A stretch of 64,000 bases of DNA from Sceloporus undulatus. Taxonomy: Eukaryota > Chordata > Lepidosauria > Squamata > Phrynosomatidae. Within the stretch, counting starts at the first letter, position 1; each line of letters starts with the position of its first letter. The DNA lies in assembly GCF_019175285.1 (NCBI RefSeq), contig NC_056526.1, positions 8,448,412 to 8,512,411 on the forward strand, in the 5' to 3' direction. The translations under genes and the position numbers were made by a program. The notes under the pieces were generated by a model that searched no databases, was not told where the DNA came from, and saw only the letters and a list, made by a program, of their open reading frames with translations. Below are positions 14,001 to 23,900 of the stretch, piece after piece.

Positions 14001-17000
14001 GCAGTTTTTCCATATTCACAGGGGTCCTGTGCCCCTAACCCCAGTAAATGTGGTGGGGCGAGTGTAATAATAATAGTAATAATTTGTTTTATTTATATAC
14101 CGCTATTCCAAAGATCATAGCGGTGAACAGCAAGTAAGCTAATTAGCAAGTAAGCTAATTTGCCCCCCAACAGTCTGGGTACTCATTTTAGCGACCTCGG
14201 AAGGATGCAAGCCTGAGTCGAGCTTGTGTACAGTGTACAGTTTAGTAGTACAATGGACAAAATATAAACCCTGATGAAAAGAAACCAGTGTCCCATACAA
14301 TGTCAACAGTCCACATCCCCCTCACTACCTGCCCCAAAATCTTGGGATCACCCAGCTTTTTACCTTTTTCCTCCTCATTTTCTCTGCTTAGTTCTGTGTA
14401 AACAGGCTCCTCCTACAACAAAACAGCAGAGAAATTTCAAGGCTTGTGTACACAAGAGATGCATGGAAATCAGTGCTAGCTGAAACTTTGTTGCAGCTGA
14501 GGATGAAAAAGTAGAATCAAAAACAGCCTCAAAACAGGTGGCCTTTGGGCACCAAGACAAGAGTCAAAAGCAGCACAAGTTATCAGTAGGGAAATACTGT
14601 AACCATACTAATGTGAGCACAACTAATCTTGTCAGAAGCTCACCATGCTAAGACCTGATTAGCACTTGACTGGGAGGCCACTAAACAATACCAGTAATCT
14701 CCAGGTAGGACTAGGAAAGAAGCCTCTGCCAGTCAGTTATCAGTACTGGGTTAGATCAAAGGTGGGCAACAATGGAAGCCTGGGGAGGCTACATTCGCTG
14801 CCCAGGAGACCTTGGAGGACCTCATCTCTTCACTGCACTTGCAAAACATAAATTAATCTTGTGTTGTCATTTCCCAAACACCCTCTGGGGATATGGGACA
14901 TTTGCAGCATGTCTGGAGGTGTTTTAACAATAGAAAATGAACTGAAGTCATTTCCTTTCCATTTCAAAAAAGCGCTCTCTTACCAAATGTGGGGGAAAAT
15001 GAGCCCTTTGCTCCCTAGTGGATTTTTTAAAAAAATGTTTTGCCAAAATTGTTTTTTGGTCCATGATGGGCTGCTGGGGTCCTCCAAACATGATGGATAT
15101 GCCCTCTACACACCCTAGCATGCATTTGTGGGCATTCTGGAGAGGAAAAATTGACTCCCGGGGGCTACAAAAACAGCCTTGTGGAGACCGCATGCAACCC
15201 ATGGCACACAGTCTACTCACCTCAGGATGAATGGATCAATGGGTATGCCAATAAAGGCAACTTCTTATTTTGTTAGAAATTACAGCAGAAAGACAAAAGA
15301 AGTTGGTAAATGTACCCACCAACTTCATCAGATGTTCTCGTTATGGGAAATAATTTTGTAGATAGAATCAGATGTGCAAAACTTTGGCTCACCTGTTCTT
15401 TCCCCTCCAAGCCTCTCCTCACTTGTTCTTCAATAAATCGGGCTGTTTTCTCTTCATCATCAAGGTCTTGTTTTTTCTTCTTTTCTTGCTCTTGCTGTCT
15501 ACGGATTGTCTCAGGGTCTCTATCGATATACTGGATGTACCAGCCTTTGGGTGTTTCGTCCACTTTACAGAAACCTTAAAAACATTCCACAATAATGAGA
15601 GATGATGCCATACTGCAATATCAGGAACAACACATGTATCTCATCCCTGCTTTATGAATGCAGTAACCTGTCATATACTGATTCAGACCACAGGTCCATC
15701 TAGTCCAGACTTGTTCACATCAAGGTGAGGGAACTCTTTTCAGGAAAAGGGCAAGTTTAGTTTCTGAGTTCTCAGGCAAAACATCCTAGTGGTAATGAGA
15801 GCCTAACCAAAATGGTCACAACACACATACTTTAAGTTAAAGATTTTACTGCCAAGCACCTAAGCTTTACAAGAGGCATTTCAACTTTTCAGAATGGGGA
15901 AAAATCCATACAAAAGTAATGTAAAGGCCTGTACAACATCTGAATTATGGCCTTATGGAAATGAGGGTGCTCCAGAAGAACAGAGTGAAATCCCCAGATA
16001 AAAATTATTCTGTTCCTGAGTCTTAAGGTCCTCACCCTAGAAAACAATGACTGGCACCAGCTTTTAAGGGTATTGGGATATCCTGGCTTAGCTGGGGATT
16101 TGGGGATAGGACCTGGGATCTTCTGAAACATTCTTCTTCCCTCTGAAGAATGTTTACGTTGACAAATGGTGAATGATCCAGTTCTACCCAGTCACCCTGG
16201 CTCAGTGATGATATGATATCCCTGATCCAAGTCCAAGACTTACTGGTAGACATGGGTTTCCCATGAAGAGGGAGGCACTGAACCTTATCACCCAGAAGCA
16301 GGCAAAAGCTTATTCAGCCTCCCACTGGATTCTGAAATCTCAACTGACTTGTAAGCCTACTTTCATCCTCGGGGAGTTAGTAATATGTTCTGTTTGTTTT
16401 AAAGGGAGATTCTTATGTACTCATACAATCTGGTTCTTTGAGTCAGATGAGTTTGGAAGTCACTGAATGGGAGATTAAAATAATTTGCAGCAGCAAAATA
16501 TTTTTCTCAGCCATTTTTATCACTAGGCTCCCTCAAAACCATGTACACTTGTTTCCTCTTTGGACGCCATCCATTCCAGATACTTATAAACCACAATTAT
16601 CCATTCAAGGACAGAATTACCTTCTCTGCCAAGCCATTTGGTAAAATCTGTCAGTGTTTCCCACTGGGTGGCATTCATATGGATGTGTTCCCGGTGACTA
16701 ATGTATTCATTATATACAATATTATTGTGAACTCTCTTTGTTCCTAGAATTTAAAAAAAGAGGCCACTATTTACAAATCCGACACTGGATAGAAAACACA
16801 ATTCTATTATAAGAAACATTATTTCATTGTATATGATTTACCAAATCGTCTTCTGAGAAGCTCTAAGAAATCATTCCGGAATTCCCTAGGGAAATACAAG
16901 AGACAACTAGTAACTTCTGATTAACACAGAGCTCTTCATTAGAAAGATGCCTAGTCTCCTGTATAGCAAAGAAAGCATGATAGTTCTGTCTCTTGGTCAT

Positions 17001-20000
17001 ATTGGGGCTCGACAGACCACCCCAAAAGGGCAGGCTGGAGGCGCCTGTTTTTGCTGCCGAGGGATGCCGCAGCAGCCAAACTGCGAGGCCTCCCTCCACA
17101 GCAAAAATAACCTGCTAAAAGTGGGGGTTTTGCTGTGCGCAGCGGACGCCATGAGTTCACCATTGGTGCACTGTCACACGTCGATGACGCAAGCGCAGCA
17201 CTGTGACATGTGGATGCTGAGCTGCGCTTGCATCATGGCGGCCCCTGTGTGGATGGGAGACCACCATGATGGAGCTGCTGCCATGCACTAGGGCTCAGGA
17301 CCGTGCAGATGCTCTGCGGTCCTGAGCCCTAAAATCAACCCCAAGCCGCCGCAAACTGGCGGTCTGTACTGGACCACTGAAATGTGGGCAGTAACTGACA
17401 ATTTTTTTTTTGAAAAATGTTACATTACTTTGTGCTGGTTGGTTGAAAAACAATACATTTATTGCACATTAAGGTGCATTGCCACTGGACTGTCTTATCG
17501 TTTGTGCTGAAACACAGTTAGAGATTCCAGGAGACTGACTTGAATAGATTTATTAAGGCTCATTTCAACATAAAACAGATCCCTTTGCATGGGTGGGACT
17601 GCTCACTCCATTCAAAGAAATGATGATACCTGGTCCCAAAGATATTCCACAAGCATCTGGAAACGTATAGGATTTTGTGTGGGCACAAATTCTTGCAGGA
17701 AAAAATTAAGTATTTATAATCACCAGGATATAAGGTAGTTTTGCAGTATCACAAAAGGCAAATACTAGCTATAGTTCACTGATCAATACTTCTTGCCATA
17801 AAAGCAGGAGGAAAATCAATGACAAGATATTGGGTAAACTCACTCAGAAAAATAATCCATGAATTGCTGGGGATTTTCAGAAGCAAGTAGCAGCTGTCGC
17901 TGATGAGATTCTGACATACAGTGACATTTAAAACCATTCTAAAAATAAAATGAAATGAAAACATCATCCTCAGAAAGCTTCTGGGGGAAAAAACCCAAAA
18001 CATTTTAAACCTTCCATATCCAAATACATAGCAGAAACAGAAAATGTTTTTTCCTGGCAGAGATGCAATGATAAAGAAATTATGGATGTGCTGTTTTTTT
18101 TCCCTGTTAAATAGCTGTTAAAGGCACAAAACCTCTATTCATACAAAACATGATAACTCTACATGTTTTCTTCTGTGTAACCTACCAAAACTTTAACACT
18201 GTGCTGATCCACACTAGACCCATAAAATAACTACTGCCTGGTCCCATCTTTAGTGGGCAATCCTCAGGCAGTTCTACCAAGTTATACAAGGGCATAACTG
18301 GATCAGATGATCTAGTCTGTCCTGTCCAGGAGTGAGTAATCTGTTCCTGAAAATACTGACATAGCAGCTCCCATCATCCCCCACTAACACAACTAACACT
18401 GAGTTATTATGGGAGCTGCAGACCAGCAAAATCTCCATCCTTGATCCAGTTTTATCAACGGGCAGTCAGGGGCCTCTGGGAAGCCACAGGCAGGGAACAG
18501 AACATAGGAAACTGCCCTTGTACACAGCTGTGACCTGAGGGTTTCAGGCAGGATTGCCTCATAGTCCTACATGGGGCTTTCTAGGATTACTCCAATGTGT
18601 ACTAACAGCCTCAGTTAAGATTGTTGTGGGACAAAGCCATGAAGAAAGGTGTTCCCCAAGACCGATCATATGAACGGCAGAAGAAGTTACTGGAATGTAA
18701 ACTGACGTTGGCTGGTCAGCTCATCACCACATCCACATGTTTTGTATCTCTATTGCTGCTCACACATACAACCTGCACATTCATGGCTACAAAGGCCTGT
18801 CTCTAGGCACTTCACTCCATGCATCTGATGAAGCAGACTTATGCTATCTGCTTCTTTCTTTGTTAGTCTCAAAGGTGCTACAAGAGCCCTTTTCAGAGGG
18901 AGGGTATGTGAAGGATGACTGGAATTGCCTGTCAAGGGCATCTTGAAGAGCCATAGGCTGCTCAATCCTTGTTTAAGGAGACACTTCCACACAGCTTACA
19001 AGAGCAAGAGGAAAATAACTATCGTCCTCATTCACTGGTAGCATCTACAGCAGTGTTTCCTAAACTTTGGTACTACAGGACTTTGGTCTCAGAAACCCTA
19101 GCCAGTTTGGCCAACAATCGGGAATTCTGGAAGCTGAGGTCCGAAACATCTGAAGGATCAAAGTTTGATAGAATCAGAGTTGGAGGAGACCAAGAGGCCC
19201 ATCCTGAGGGCCCCATTCTGCCATGCAGGAACTCACAATCAAAGCACCCCCAACAGATGGCCATCCAGCCTCTGTTTAAAAACCTCCAAAGAAGGGGCTC
19301 CACCGAACCCCTGTCAAAAGCCCTCACTGTCAGGAAGTTCCTCCTGATGTCTAGGTGGAATCTCTTTTCCTCTAGCCTCCGTCCATTGTTCCAGGTCCTA
19401 TTCTCTTCTTGAATTGTGGTGCCCAGAACCGGACACAATATTCCAGGTGAGGCTTGACCAAAGCAGAATAGAGGGGCACTATGACTTCCCTTGATCTAGA
19501 CCAGTGGCCCCCAACTGTGCCTTTGAAGAGATTTTGGCCTTCAGCTCCAAGAAGCCTCAGATATATTGGCCAATAGTCTGGGATTCTGGGAGCTGAAGTC
19601 CAAAATCCCTTAAAGAGCACAGTTTGGGGACCACTGATCTAGACACTATACTTTTATTGATGCAGCCTAAAATTGCATTGGCCTTTTTAGCTGCCGCATC
19701 ACACTGTTCACTCATGTTCAACTTGTGGTCTACTTGGACTCCTAGATCCCTTTCACAGGTAGTTTCATTCAGCCAGGTGTCCCCCATCCTATATCTGTGC
19801 ATTTTATTTTTCCGCCCTAAGTGCAATACCTTACATTTCTCTGTGTTGAATTTCATTTTGTTAGCTTTGGCCCAGCTTTCTAGTCTATTCAGGTCATTTT
19901 GAATCTTGATCCTGTCCTATTCCTCCTAATTTGGTGTCATCTGCAAATTTGATAAGTATGCCCCCAATTCTTTCACCCAAGTCATGAATAAAGATGTTGA

Positions 20001-20268
20001 ATAGCCCTGGGCCCAGGACGGAGCCCTGTGGGACCCCACTGGTCACTTCTCCCCAGGATGAAAAGGAGCCATTGCTGCAGTCAGCCAATTCCAAACCCAT
20101 GTAAGCCTCTCCTTGCCTGTCTTCCACTGTCGCGGCCCTGTCCCCCTTCCTCACCTCGTCCCTGCACTGCTTCTGGCACATCTGGCAGTACCAGCGCAGC
20201 TTCTGCAGCCCCTTCGACTTGATGCGGTTGGCGATGGCCTTCGGGCTCAAGAAGTCCGTCTTCCCCAT
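5081..20268 (-). CDS. KIN: KIN (Kin17), DNA/RNA-binding zinc-finger protein, 13 coding exons
   Basis: A nuclear protein linked to replication, DNA damage response and RNA processing. Coding exons in transcript order are 20268-20155, 17938-17844, 16885-16842, 16743-16621, 15574-15393, 14412-14364, 12358-12301, 11224-11104, 10626-10576, 9617-9549, 8537-8438, 7180-7080 and 5143-5081. Lengths add to 1170 nt (389 aa plus stop; human about 393), and every junction keeps phase with GT/AG ends. The N-terminal C2H2 finger uses C28, C31, H44 and H50 ([10 protein letters not shown] ... ESHQRQ). The conserved mid domain follows ([20 protein letters not shown], then [20 protein letters not shown]). Next come a basic, low-complexity segment with [12 protein letters not shown] and the C-terminal SH3/KOW-like repeats ([33 protein letters not shown]). 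The exon 8 donor (GTACTG) is weak. Exon number matches human KIN. Transcription starts in the promoter shared with ATP5F1C. Confidence 0.95.
5144..7079 (-). other. KIN intron 12 with an old L2-like fragment
   Basis: About 6330-6790 reads on the minus strand as an eroded L2/CR1-type 3' region: a tail with a short AT run, then 'ggcagggagttccacaatct', a phrase common to these LINEs. About 6060-6165 is a worn fold-back fragment with a 'ggttctgggagctgcagttc' core. The rest shows nothing I can name. Confidence 0.4.
7900..8145. repeat. Fold-back (palindromic) MITE in KIN intron 11
   Basis: The left arm 'cattacactcttaaaac ... gctgcctcttgttgcatt' is repeated inverted in the right arm ('aatgcaacaggaggcagt ... 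ttttaagagtgtaatg'). Each arm is about 75 bp, with a roughly 70-bp centre. No clear target duplication was found, so the superfamily is undecided. Confidence 0.55.
8762..8905. mobile_element. Short internally deleted fold-back MITE ('ctagaacatggccacatag' family)
   Basis: The inverted arms 'gggctatgtggccatgttct' and 'agaacatggctacatagccc' enclose about 60 bp. A longer copy of the same family is at 40600-40895 and a partial one at 44.9-45.2 kb. This copy has lost its centre. Confidence 0.55.
8939..9171. mobile_element. PIF/Harbinger-like palindromic MITE, 233 bp
   Basis: It runs from GGCCTGTTACAGACTGCC to the exact inverse GGCAGTCTGTAACAGGCC. The arms pair almost perfectly for about 75 bp each, including 'aaataaagctgcttcgggtc'. 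The flanks are CAA and CAT, a 2-of-3 match. A sister copy of identical length is at 11693-11925, and the two are close in sequence. It is inserted in the Tigger-like element. Confidence 0.65.
9618..11103 (-). other. KIN introns 8 and 9 region without other recognised content
   Basis: Apart from KIN exon 9 (10626-10576), I see no gene, RNA or clear transposon here. There is an A-rich stretch near 9810-9850. Confidence 0.3.
11693..11925. mobile_element. PIF/Harbinger-like palindromic MITE, second copy
   Basis: It has the same family and length as 8939-9171. Ends are GGCCTGTTACAGACAGGCC and, reversed, AGCCTGTTACAGACAGCC. The flanks are ACA and ACC. The arms fold over almost the whole element, with 'aaataaagctgcttcgagtc' in each. 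Confidence 0.62.
11943..12003 (-). mobile_element. SINE 3' fragment with BovB-type tail
   Basis: A minus-strand fragment of the tail shared by the (ACA)n SINEs ('tgtgccttcagttgctgttg'). Only about 60 bp are kept. It follows the PIF-like MITE in KIN intron 7. Confidence 0.4.
13081..13383. mobile_element. GC-rich PIF/Harbinger-like MITE, left end unclear
   Basis: The right end read inward is GGCCTGATCCAGAC, which fits the shared GG + six bases + (A/C)CAGAC terminus. It is followed by ATA. The interior is much richer in CpG than its surroundings ('ggcgcgccgccac'), like the copies at 17.0, 28.7 and 46.1 kb. I cannot place the left end; an older repeat (12990-13075, 'gtataagctttcgtagac') abuts it. 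Confidence 0.42.
13492..14064. mobile_element. Tigger/pogo-like element interrupted by a hAT MITE
   Basis: The left end 'actcgtccctccacatttg' and the reversed right end 'cactcgccccaccacattt' are inverted partners next to TA. The interior has the 'ctctctaggaat..ctaggtc' blocks shared with 8684-9449. A 198-bp hAT element lies within it. It sits in KIN intron 6. Confidence 0.5.
13744..13941. mobile_element. hAT MITE with perfect 8-bp duplication ACCTAGAG
   Basis: The ends are CAGTGATGGTGAACCTTTT and, reversed, CAGTGATGGCGAACCTAT. ACCTAGAG flanks it at 13736-13743 and 13942-13949. CAG(T/G)G termini with 8-bp duplications define hAT elements. It carries no transposase, so it is non-autonomous. 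Confidence 0.8.
14067..14228 (-). mobile_element. tRNA-type SINE with L2-like tail, 5' truncated
   Basis: On the minus strand it reads 'aagctcgactcaggcttgc' through 'gcggtatataaataaaac' to an ATT-rich end. It is the same family as the longer copy at 52463-52706. Its insertion sits directly at the end of the Tigger-like element. Confidence 0.6.
14413..16620 (-). other. KIN introns 4 and 5, no further features recognised
   Basis: Apart from exon 5 (15574-15393), I see only worn interspersed-repeat-like text, for example 'caggtccatctagtccag' near 15690, a phrase typical of old L2/CR1-associated repeats. No gene is supported. Confidence 0.3.
17004..17375. mobile_element. GC-rich PIF/Harbinger-like MITE in KIN intron 2
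   Basis: The ends are GGGGCTCGACAGACCACC and, reversed, GGTCCAGTACAGACCGCC: eight bases, then ACAGAC, as in its relatives. The flanks are ATT and ACT. The interior is CpG-rich with 'gcatcatggcggcccctgtg', and similar text recurs at 13.2 and 28.9 kb. Confidence 0.55.
17939..19164 (-). other. KIN intron 1, distal part with worn repeats
   Basis: About 18810-18900 is a copy of the dispersed 'gcatctgatgaagcagact ... gtctcaaaggtgctacaag' repeat, also near 12990 and 22350. About 19050-19164 is one end of a hAT-like MITE ('cagtgtttcctaaactttgg'). The rest is unremarkable. Confidence 0.4.
19165..20105 (-). mobile_element. CR1 LINE 3' half in KIN intron 1, split by a hAT MITE
   Basis: Read on the minus strand it gives CR1 reverse-transcriptase pieces in order: [20 protein letters not shown], then [55 protein letters not shown] and [14 protein letters not shown], ending in the usual 'ttggagg' 3' end. 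It is 5' truncated and lacks the endonuclease. Frames shift between blocks, so it is dead. Its 5' end comes within about 50 bp of the KIN exon 1 donor, and it lies in sense with KIN. Confidence 0.85.
19502..19636. mobile_element. hAT MITE with perfect 8-bp duplication ATCTAGAC
   Basis: The ends are CAGTGGCCCCCAACTGTGC and, reversed, CAGTGGTCCCCAAACTGTGC. ATCTAGAC flanks it at 19494-19501 and 19637-19644. It sits inside the CR1 copy, so it is the younger insertion. At 135 bp it has no coding capacity. Confidence 0.88.
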
Positions 20269-20481
20269 GGCCAGGAGCGCCGCTAAAAATCTCCCCCCAA
20301 AAGCTTATTTCCGGGTTCTCTACACCCAGCAGCAGCGACCCGGAAGCGGAAAAGCCAAAACACTCTGGTCATAGAGTCCAAGAAAAGGCTAGAGAGGCAG
20401 GTCTGGTATTTCCTCAAGCCGCTTCACCAATTCTTTTCCCGTATCCATTTTTAGGCCTCACACAGGTTGTGGGGTTCTTTT

Positions 20482-20547
20482 GGACTTCATCTCCCAGAAG
20501 CCGTAGACACCTCGGTCAACGCGTAGGCATTCTGGGAGATGGAGTCC
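20482..20547. promoter_or_regulatory. Inverted pair of ZNF143 (Staf)-type motifs
   Basis: ACTTCATCTCCCAGAAGCC is followed after about 24 bp by its inverse. Read on the other strand, the second copy is ACTCCATCTCCCAGAATGC, matching 16 of 19 bases of the ACTACAATTCCCAGAATGC consensus as I remember it. The arms could also pair as a hairpin. Confidence 0.5.
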
Positions 20548-20597
20548 GAACGGCTCTGTGGCGCAAATAGGAGACTCTTGGAACGTTGACGTAGTTC

Positions 20598-20609
20598 ACG
20601 CATGCGCAG
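20598..20609. promoter_or_regulatory. NRF1-type site, KIN side
   Basis: ACGCATGCGCAG departs from the NRF1 palindrome at one outer base. Confidence 0.5.
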
Positions 20610-20780
20610 AAAAATCTATGGGCGATGGAGAGCTGTACGGGGATCATAGAGACGTGAGCGGAGAGCGTCGCTCGATGCTGCGCCCCTTAACCCGGAAGCG
20701 GTAGCTGTCCTTCCTTCGTCGGCTTTCTCTTCCAGCGAGTGAATGAACAGAGTTCTCCTTGAGGTGAACGCCCGGCGGTG

Positions 20781-20792
20781 GCGCATGCGCAG
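20781..20792. promoter_or_regulatory. NRF1 site, 114 bp before the ATP5F1C start codon
   Basis: GCGCATGCGCAG is a full NRF1 core match. Given its closeness to the start codon it is probably near the transcript start or in the leader. Confidence 0.6.
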
Positions 20793-20905
20793 TGTGGCGT
20801 CCCTGACCTTCAGCAGCCGGGGCCGGGCGGGCAGTTGGTGAAGGAGGCCGCGGAGAGAAGGAAGGAAGGAGGAAGCGGAGAGGCCCCGCCGTCTTTGGAG
20901 CCACG

Positions 20906-23900
20906 ATGTTCTCCCGAGGAGCCGCCCTGGCCGCCGTCGCCGCCGCTGCTTCCCAGCCGCAATGGTAGTACTCTGGAAAGGCCTCCTCGGGGGAAAGGGA
21001 GGCGCTGGGGCCGAGAGTGCATCCACACTGCAGAAATAACGCGGTTTGACACCGCTTTAACCCTTTTCTGGCTCAAAGCTGTGGAATTCTGGGAGTTGGA
21101 ACTTGTCCTGGGCCCAGAGCGGAGGATGATGGGATTCGTTGCCCCGTGGTTCCCTCAGGGCCAGTCTTCTCCAGAGAGTCTCTCCCTGTGGGCAAGTCCG
21201 TCCCGTGCTCCTCCCTCGAACAGCCCTGACTGTCAGGGAGGCCTTTCTAGCCTTCATGGGGAATCTCTTTCCCTGCCGCTTGCAGCCATTGCTCCACTGG
21301 GTCCTGTTCTCTGGAGCAGCAGAAAACAAGCTTGCTCCCTCCTTCAGACCTTTATTTTCTTTATCTATCAACGCCTTCAAACCTTGAAAGAGGGCGATCC
21401 TATCACCCCTTAACCCTCTCCTCCCCTGCTCCCTGAGTCCTCTTAAGGCATGCTTTCCAGACCTCCTTTGGAGACGCTCCAGCTTCTCCACAGCCTTTTT
21501 CAATCCCTTCATTGCAATAGTGCTTTATTTTCTCTTGCAGAAGGGAATGGTATACATAAGCTAGTCTTGGTAGGCCTGCACTTTGACCTTCAGTTGCTTG
21601 CCTAAAGTATGCCTGCCTTAAATGAAGGTATGTTGCATAAACGTATGCCTGTCAAGTATATATACAGTACTTCTATTTAGGCCGGAAGTGGCCTTCTGCA
21701 GCAACACAAATTTTGTCTTAAATCCAAAACACACCACAGAAATAATCCAGTTTGAGACCGCTTTACCTGCCCTGTCTCAGTGCTAGGGAATCCTGGGAAC
21801 TGTAGTTTATTGTGGCACCAGAGTTCTCCAACAGAGAAGGCTAAATGTCTCACAAAACTACAGTTCCCAGAATTCCCTAGCATTGACCCAGGGCAGTTAA
21901 AGCAGTCTCAAACGGGATTATTTCTGCGGTGTGTTTTGGACCTAATTCTACCAATAAAAAGTAAGGCTTCTAGTAAAGTATGCAACTTGTGTTTAATTTT
22001 TTAGGGTCCAAGTGAGAAATATGGCAACTTTGAAAGACAGTAAGTATTCTTTATATATTTGTGAGTGCATAGTTTTGTGGGGTGGCAAACAAGGAATGAT
22101 AGCCCTTGAATTCTGAAACCTTTGGTGCTAAAGTCATGTTCAGGGTCCTGCTTGCTTTGGATGTTGACCTGGAAATCTCCTCTAATTTGGAATGGCCTTT
22201 CCCTGCTTTAGAAAGGATTCAGAATTTACCAGGTTACATCCATAAATGGAGGTTGCAATCTTACAGTGTCTAGGAGGGTGCCCCAGAAATTGTAGGATAG
22301 AACAAATCACCATTTTTGAAATGGGAGGGTTGTCTTCACAAGCTGCTTCACTGAAGAAATAGAAGCCTTAAAGCTTTTGTTAGTCTGCCTTGTCAGCTAG
22401 CTGGCTCTGTTAATGGAATTGATTGTATTAGCTAATAGTTAACCTTCTCTGTGAATAATATAACTTCTGGGTCCTATTCACTGGGCTGGCTTTATAATGA
22501 GCATACACAGTATTCTCCAATAGATAAACTGGGCTTAACCTATTTGACAAAGTAGTACAATGGGCCATCCATTTTCGTGGATCTCAACCCCCCCCCCCCC
22601 AGAAAATGGAGACTCGCCGATATTCAAGCCGCATAGGCTTAAATGGGGCGCTTGCCTGCACGCCTTTGCTAGGTGTGTGCCACGGGGGCGTGCTTCATTG
22701 AAAATAACAAAGTCGCCCCTCCATGAATATTCAAGACCGCAGATCTCAAGTCCGTGAGAATGGAGGGACAGTTGTGCTTACTGTTATTATTCTTATGGTA
22801 CCCCCCATCCCCATGCCTGCTTGAAATTTATCTCAGTCTATACTTTCTCATCTGTATAGTTACCCGGCGCCTGAAGTCAATCAAAAACATCCAGAAAATC
22901 ACCAAGTCCATGAAGATGGTTTCTGCAGCAAAGTATGCCAGAGCAGAAAGAGAGTTAAAGCCTGCCAGAGTTTATGGCGTAGGAGCTTTGGGTAAGGGGG
23001 CTGCCTCTTTTGTAACTGAGTTTGCAACTACCATTTTTAACTTCTTTTCTCTGAGAAGATATTTCATTAAAAGACAAAATCCATCTAGTATTTTCTGACC
23101 TAGAACTATCTGATGAAGTACTTTAACCAGGCTTGTACAGTAGGCTCGCAAGCAACTTGTTAAGTATGTATTCAGTAAGGCCACTAGACATTGCACTGGT
23201 TGTTAACAGCTTGCAATGGCTAATAGATACAGCTTTTTAAAATGTATTACACTACTGTGTGTGGAATGGTTAGGAACCATATACGACATTGAAGCTGCTT
23301 TCTCTTAGTAGAAACATGAGGACTCCTCTTGCTTTGGAGACTTCATTGGCTTTTATTCATGTACTTGCAAGCCTGTCTTTATGGCCATATGTACTGGAGA
23401 TGTTGAGGGATTTTTTTAAAATTAAAATAAAATTCTCAGGATGATGTATTTTGTGCAGAAATCTGGGCTTGTATAGAATGCATGCCATATTCTTTGGTTG
23501 GTGTTATATGTGTTAGTGACATATGTCAGGGCAACACTGGCATATATTTCTTTATGATCCTTGTGTAGAACGGAATTCAGTACCCTTGTGCAATGACCCC
23601 TCACAACTCATCTTCCCCCTACAGCACCCCCCTCCCCCCGGGTATGTCTATGTAGTGGCTGGGGAGGCTGAGAAATATATGTTTATGTCCCTTTAGCCAG
23701 ATACACAGCAACAACCTCTTGGAGGACCTGAAACATGCCTTTGTTGTGTATCTAGCTGTAAGGACATATCTGGATGATTCTTGGCTTCCCCCTGCCTCTG
23801 GAAGGGGAGACAAACAACAAAGTTTGCCTGAGTGCATTGTTACAGTCCATTTACCCAAAGAGGATTTCAGCCAGTATGTCTTCTTTGTTTGGGTGTGTCT

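Larger units (their letters stand above)
20269..20905. promoter_or_regulatory. Head-to-head KIN / ATP5F1C promoter region
   Basis: The two start codons face away from each other 637 bp apart, as in mammals. The interval is CpG-rich with no TATA box in view. It contains two NRF1-type palindromes (20598-20609 and 20781-20792) and an inverted pair of ZNF143-type motifs (20482-20502 and 20527-20547). NRF1 is known to drive nuclear genes of oxidative phosphorylation, which suits ATP5F1C. Transcript starts were not determined. Confidence 0.7.

Noticed and set aside
18969-19438. Overlapping 121-147-codon frames
   Set aside because: They are the CR1 3' region and its antisense in KIN intron 1.
19894-20268. 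A KIN variant reading through exon 1 into CR1 (124 codons open)
   Set aside because: The exon 1 donor GTGAGG and exon 2 phase are both good; the continued frame only runs into LINE sequence.
20616-21026. Minus-strand frames (86-136 codons) over the ATP5F1C first exon
   Set aside because: GC-rich promoter shadow of the real exon on the plus strand; no family resemblance.
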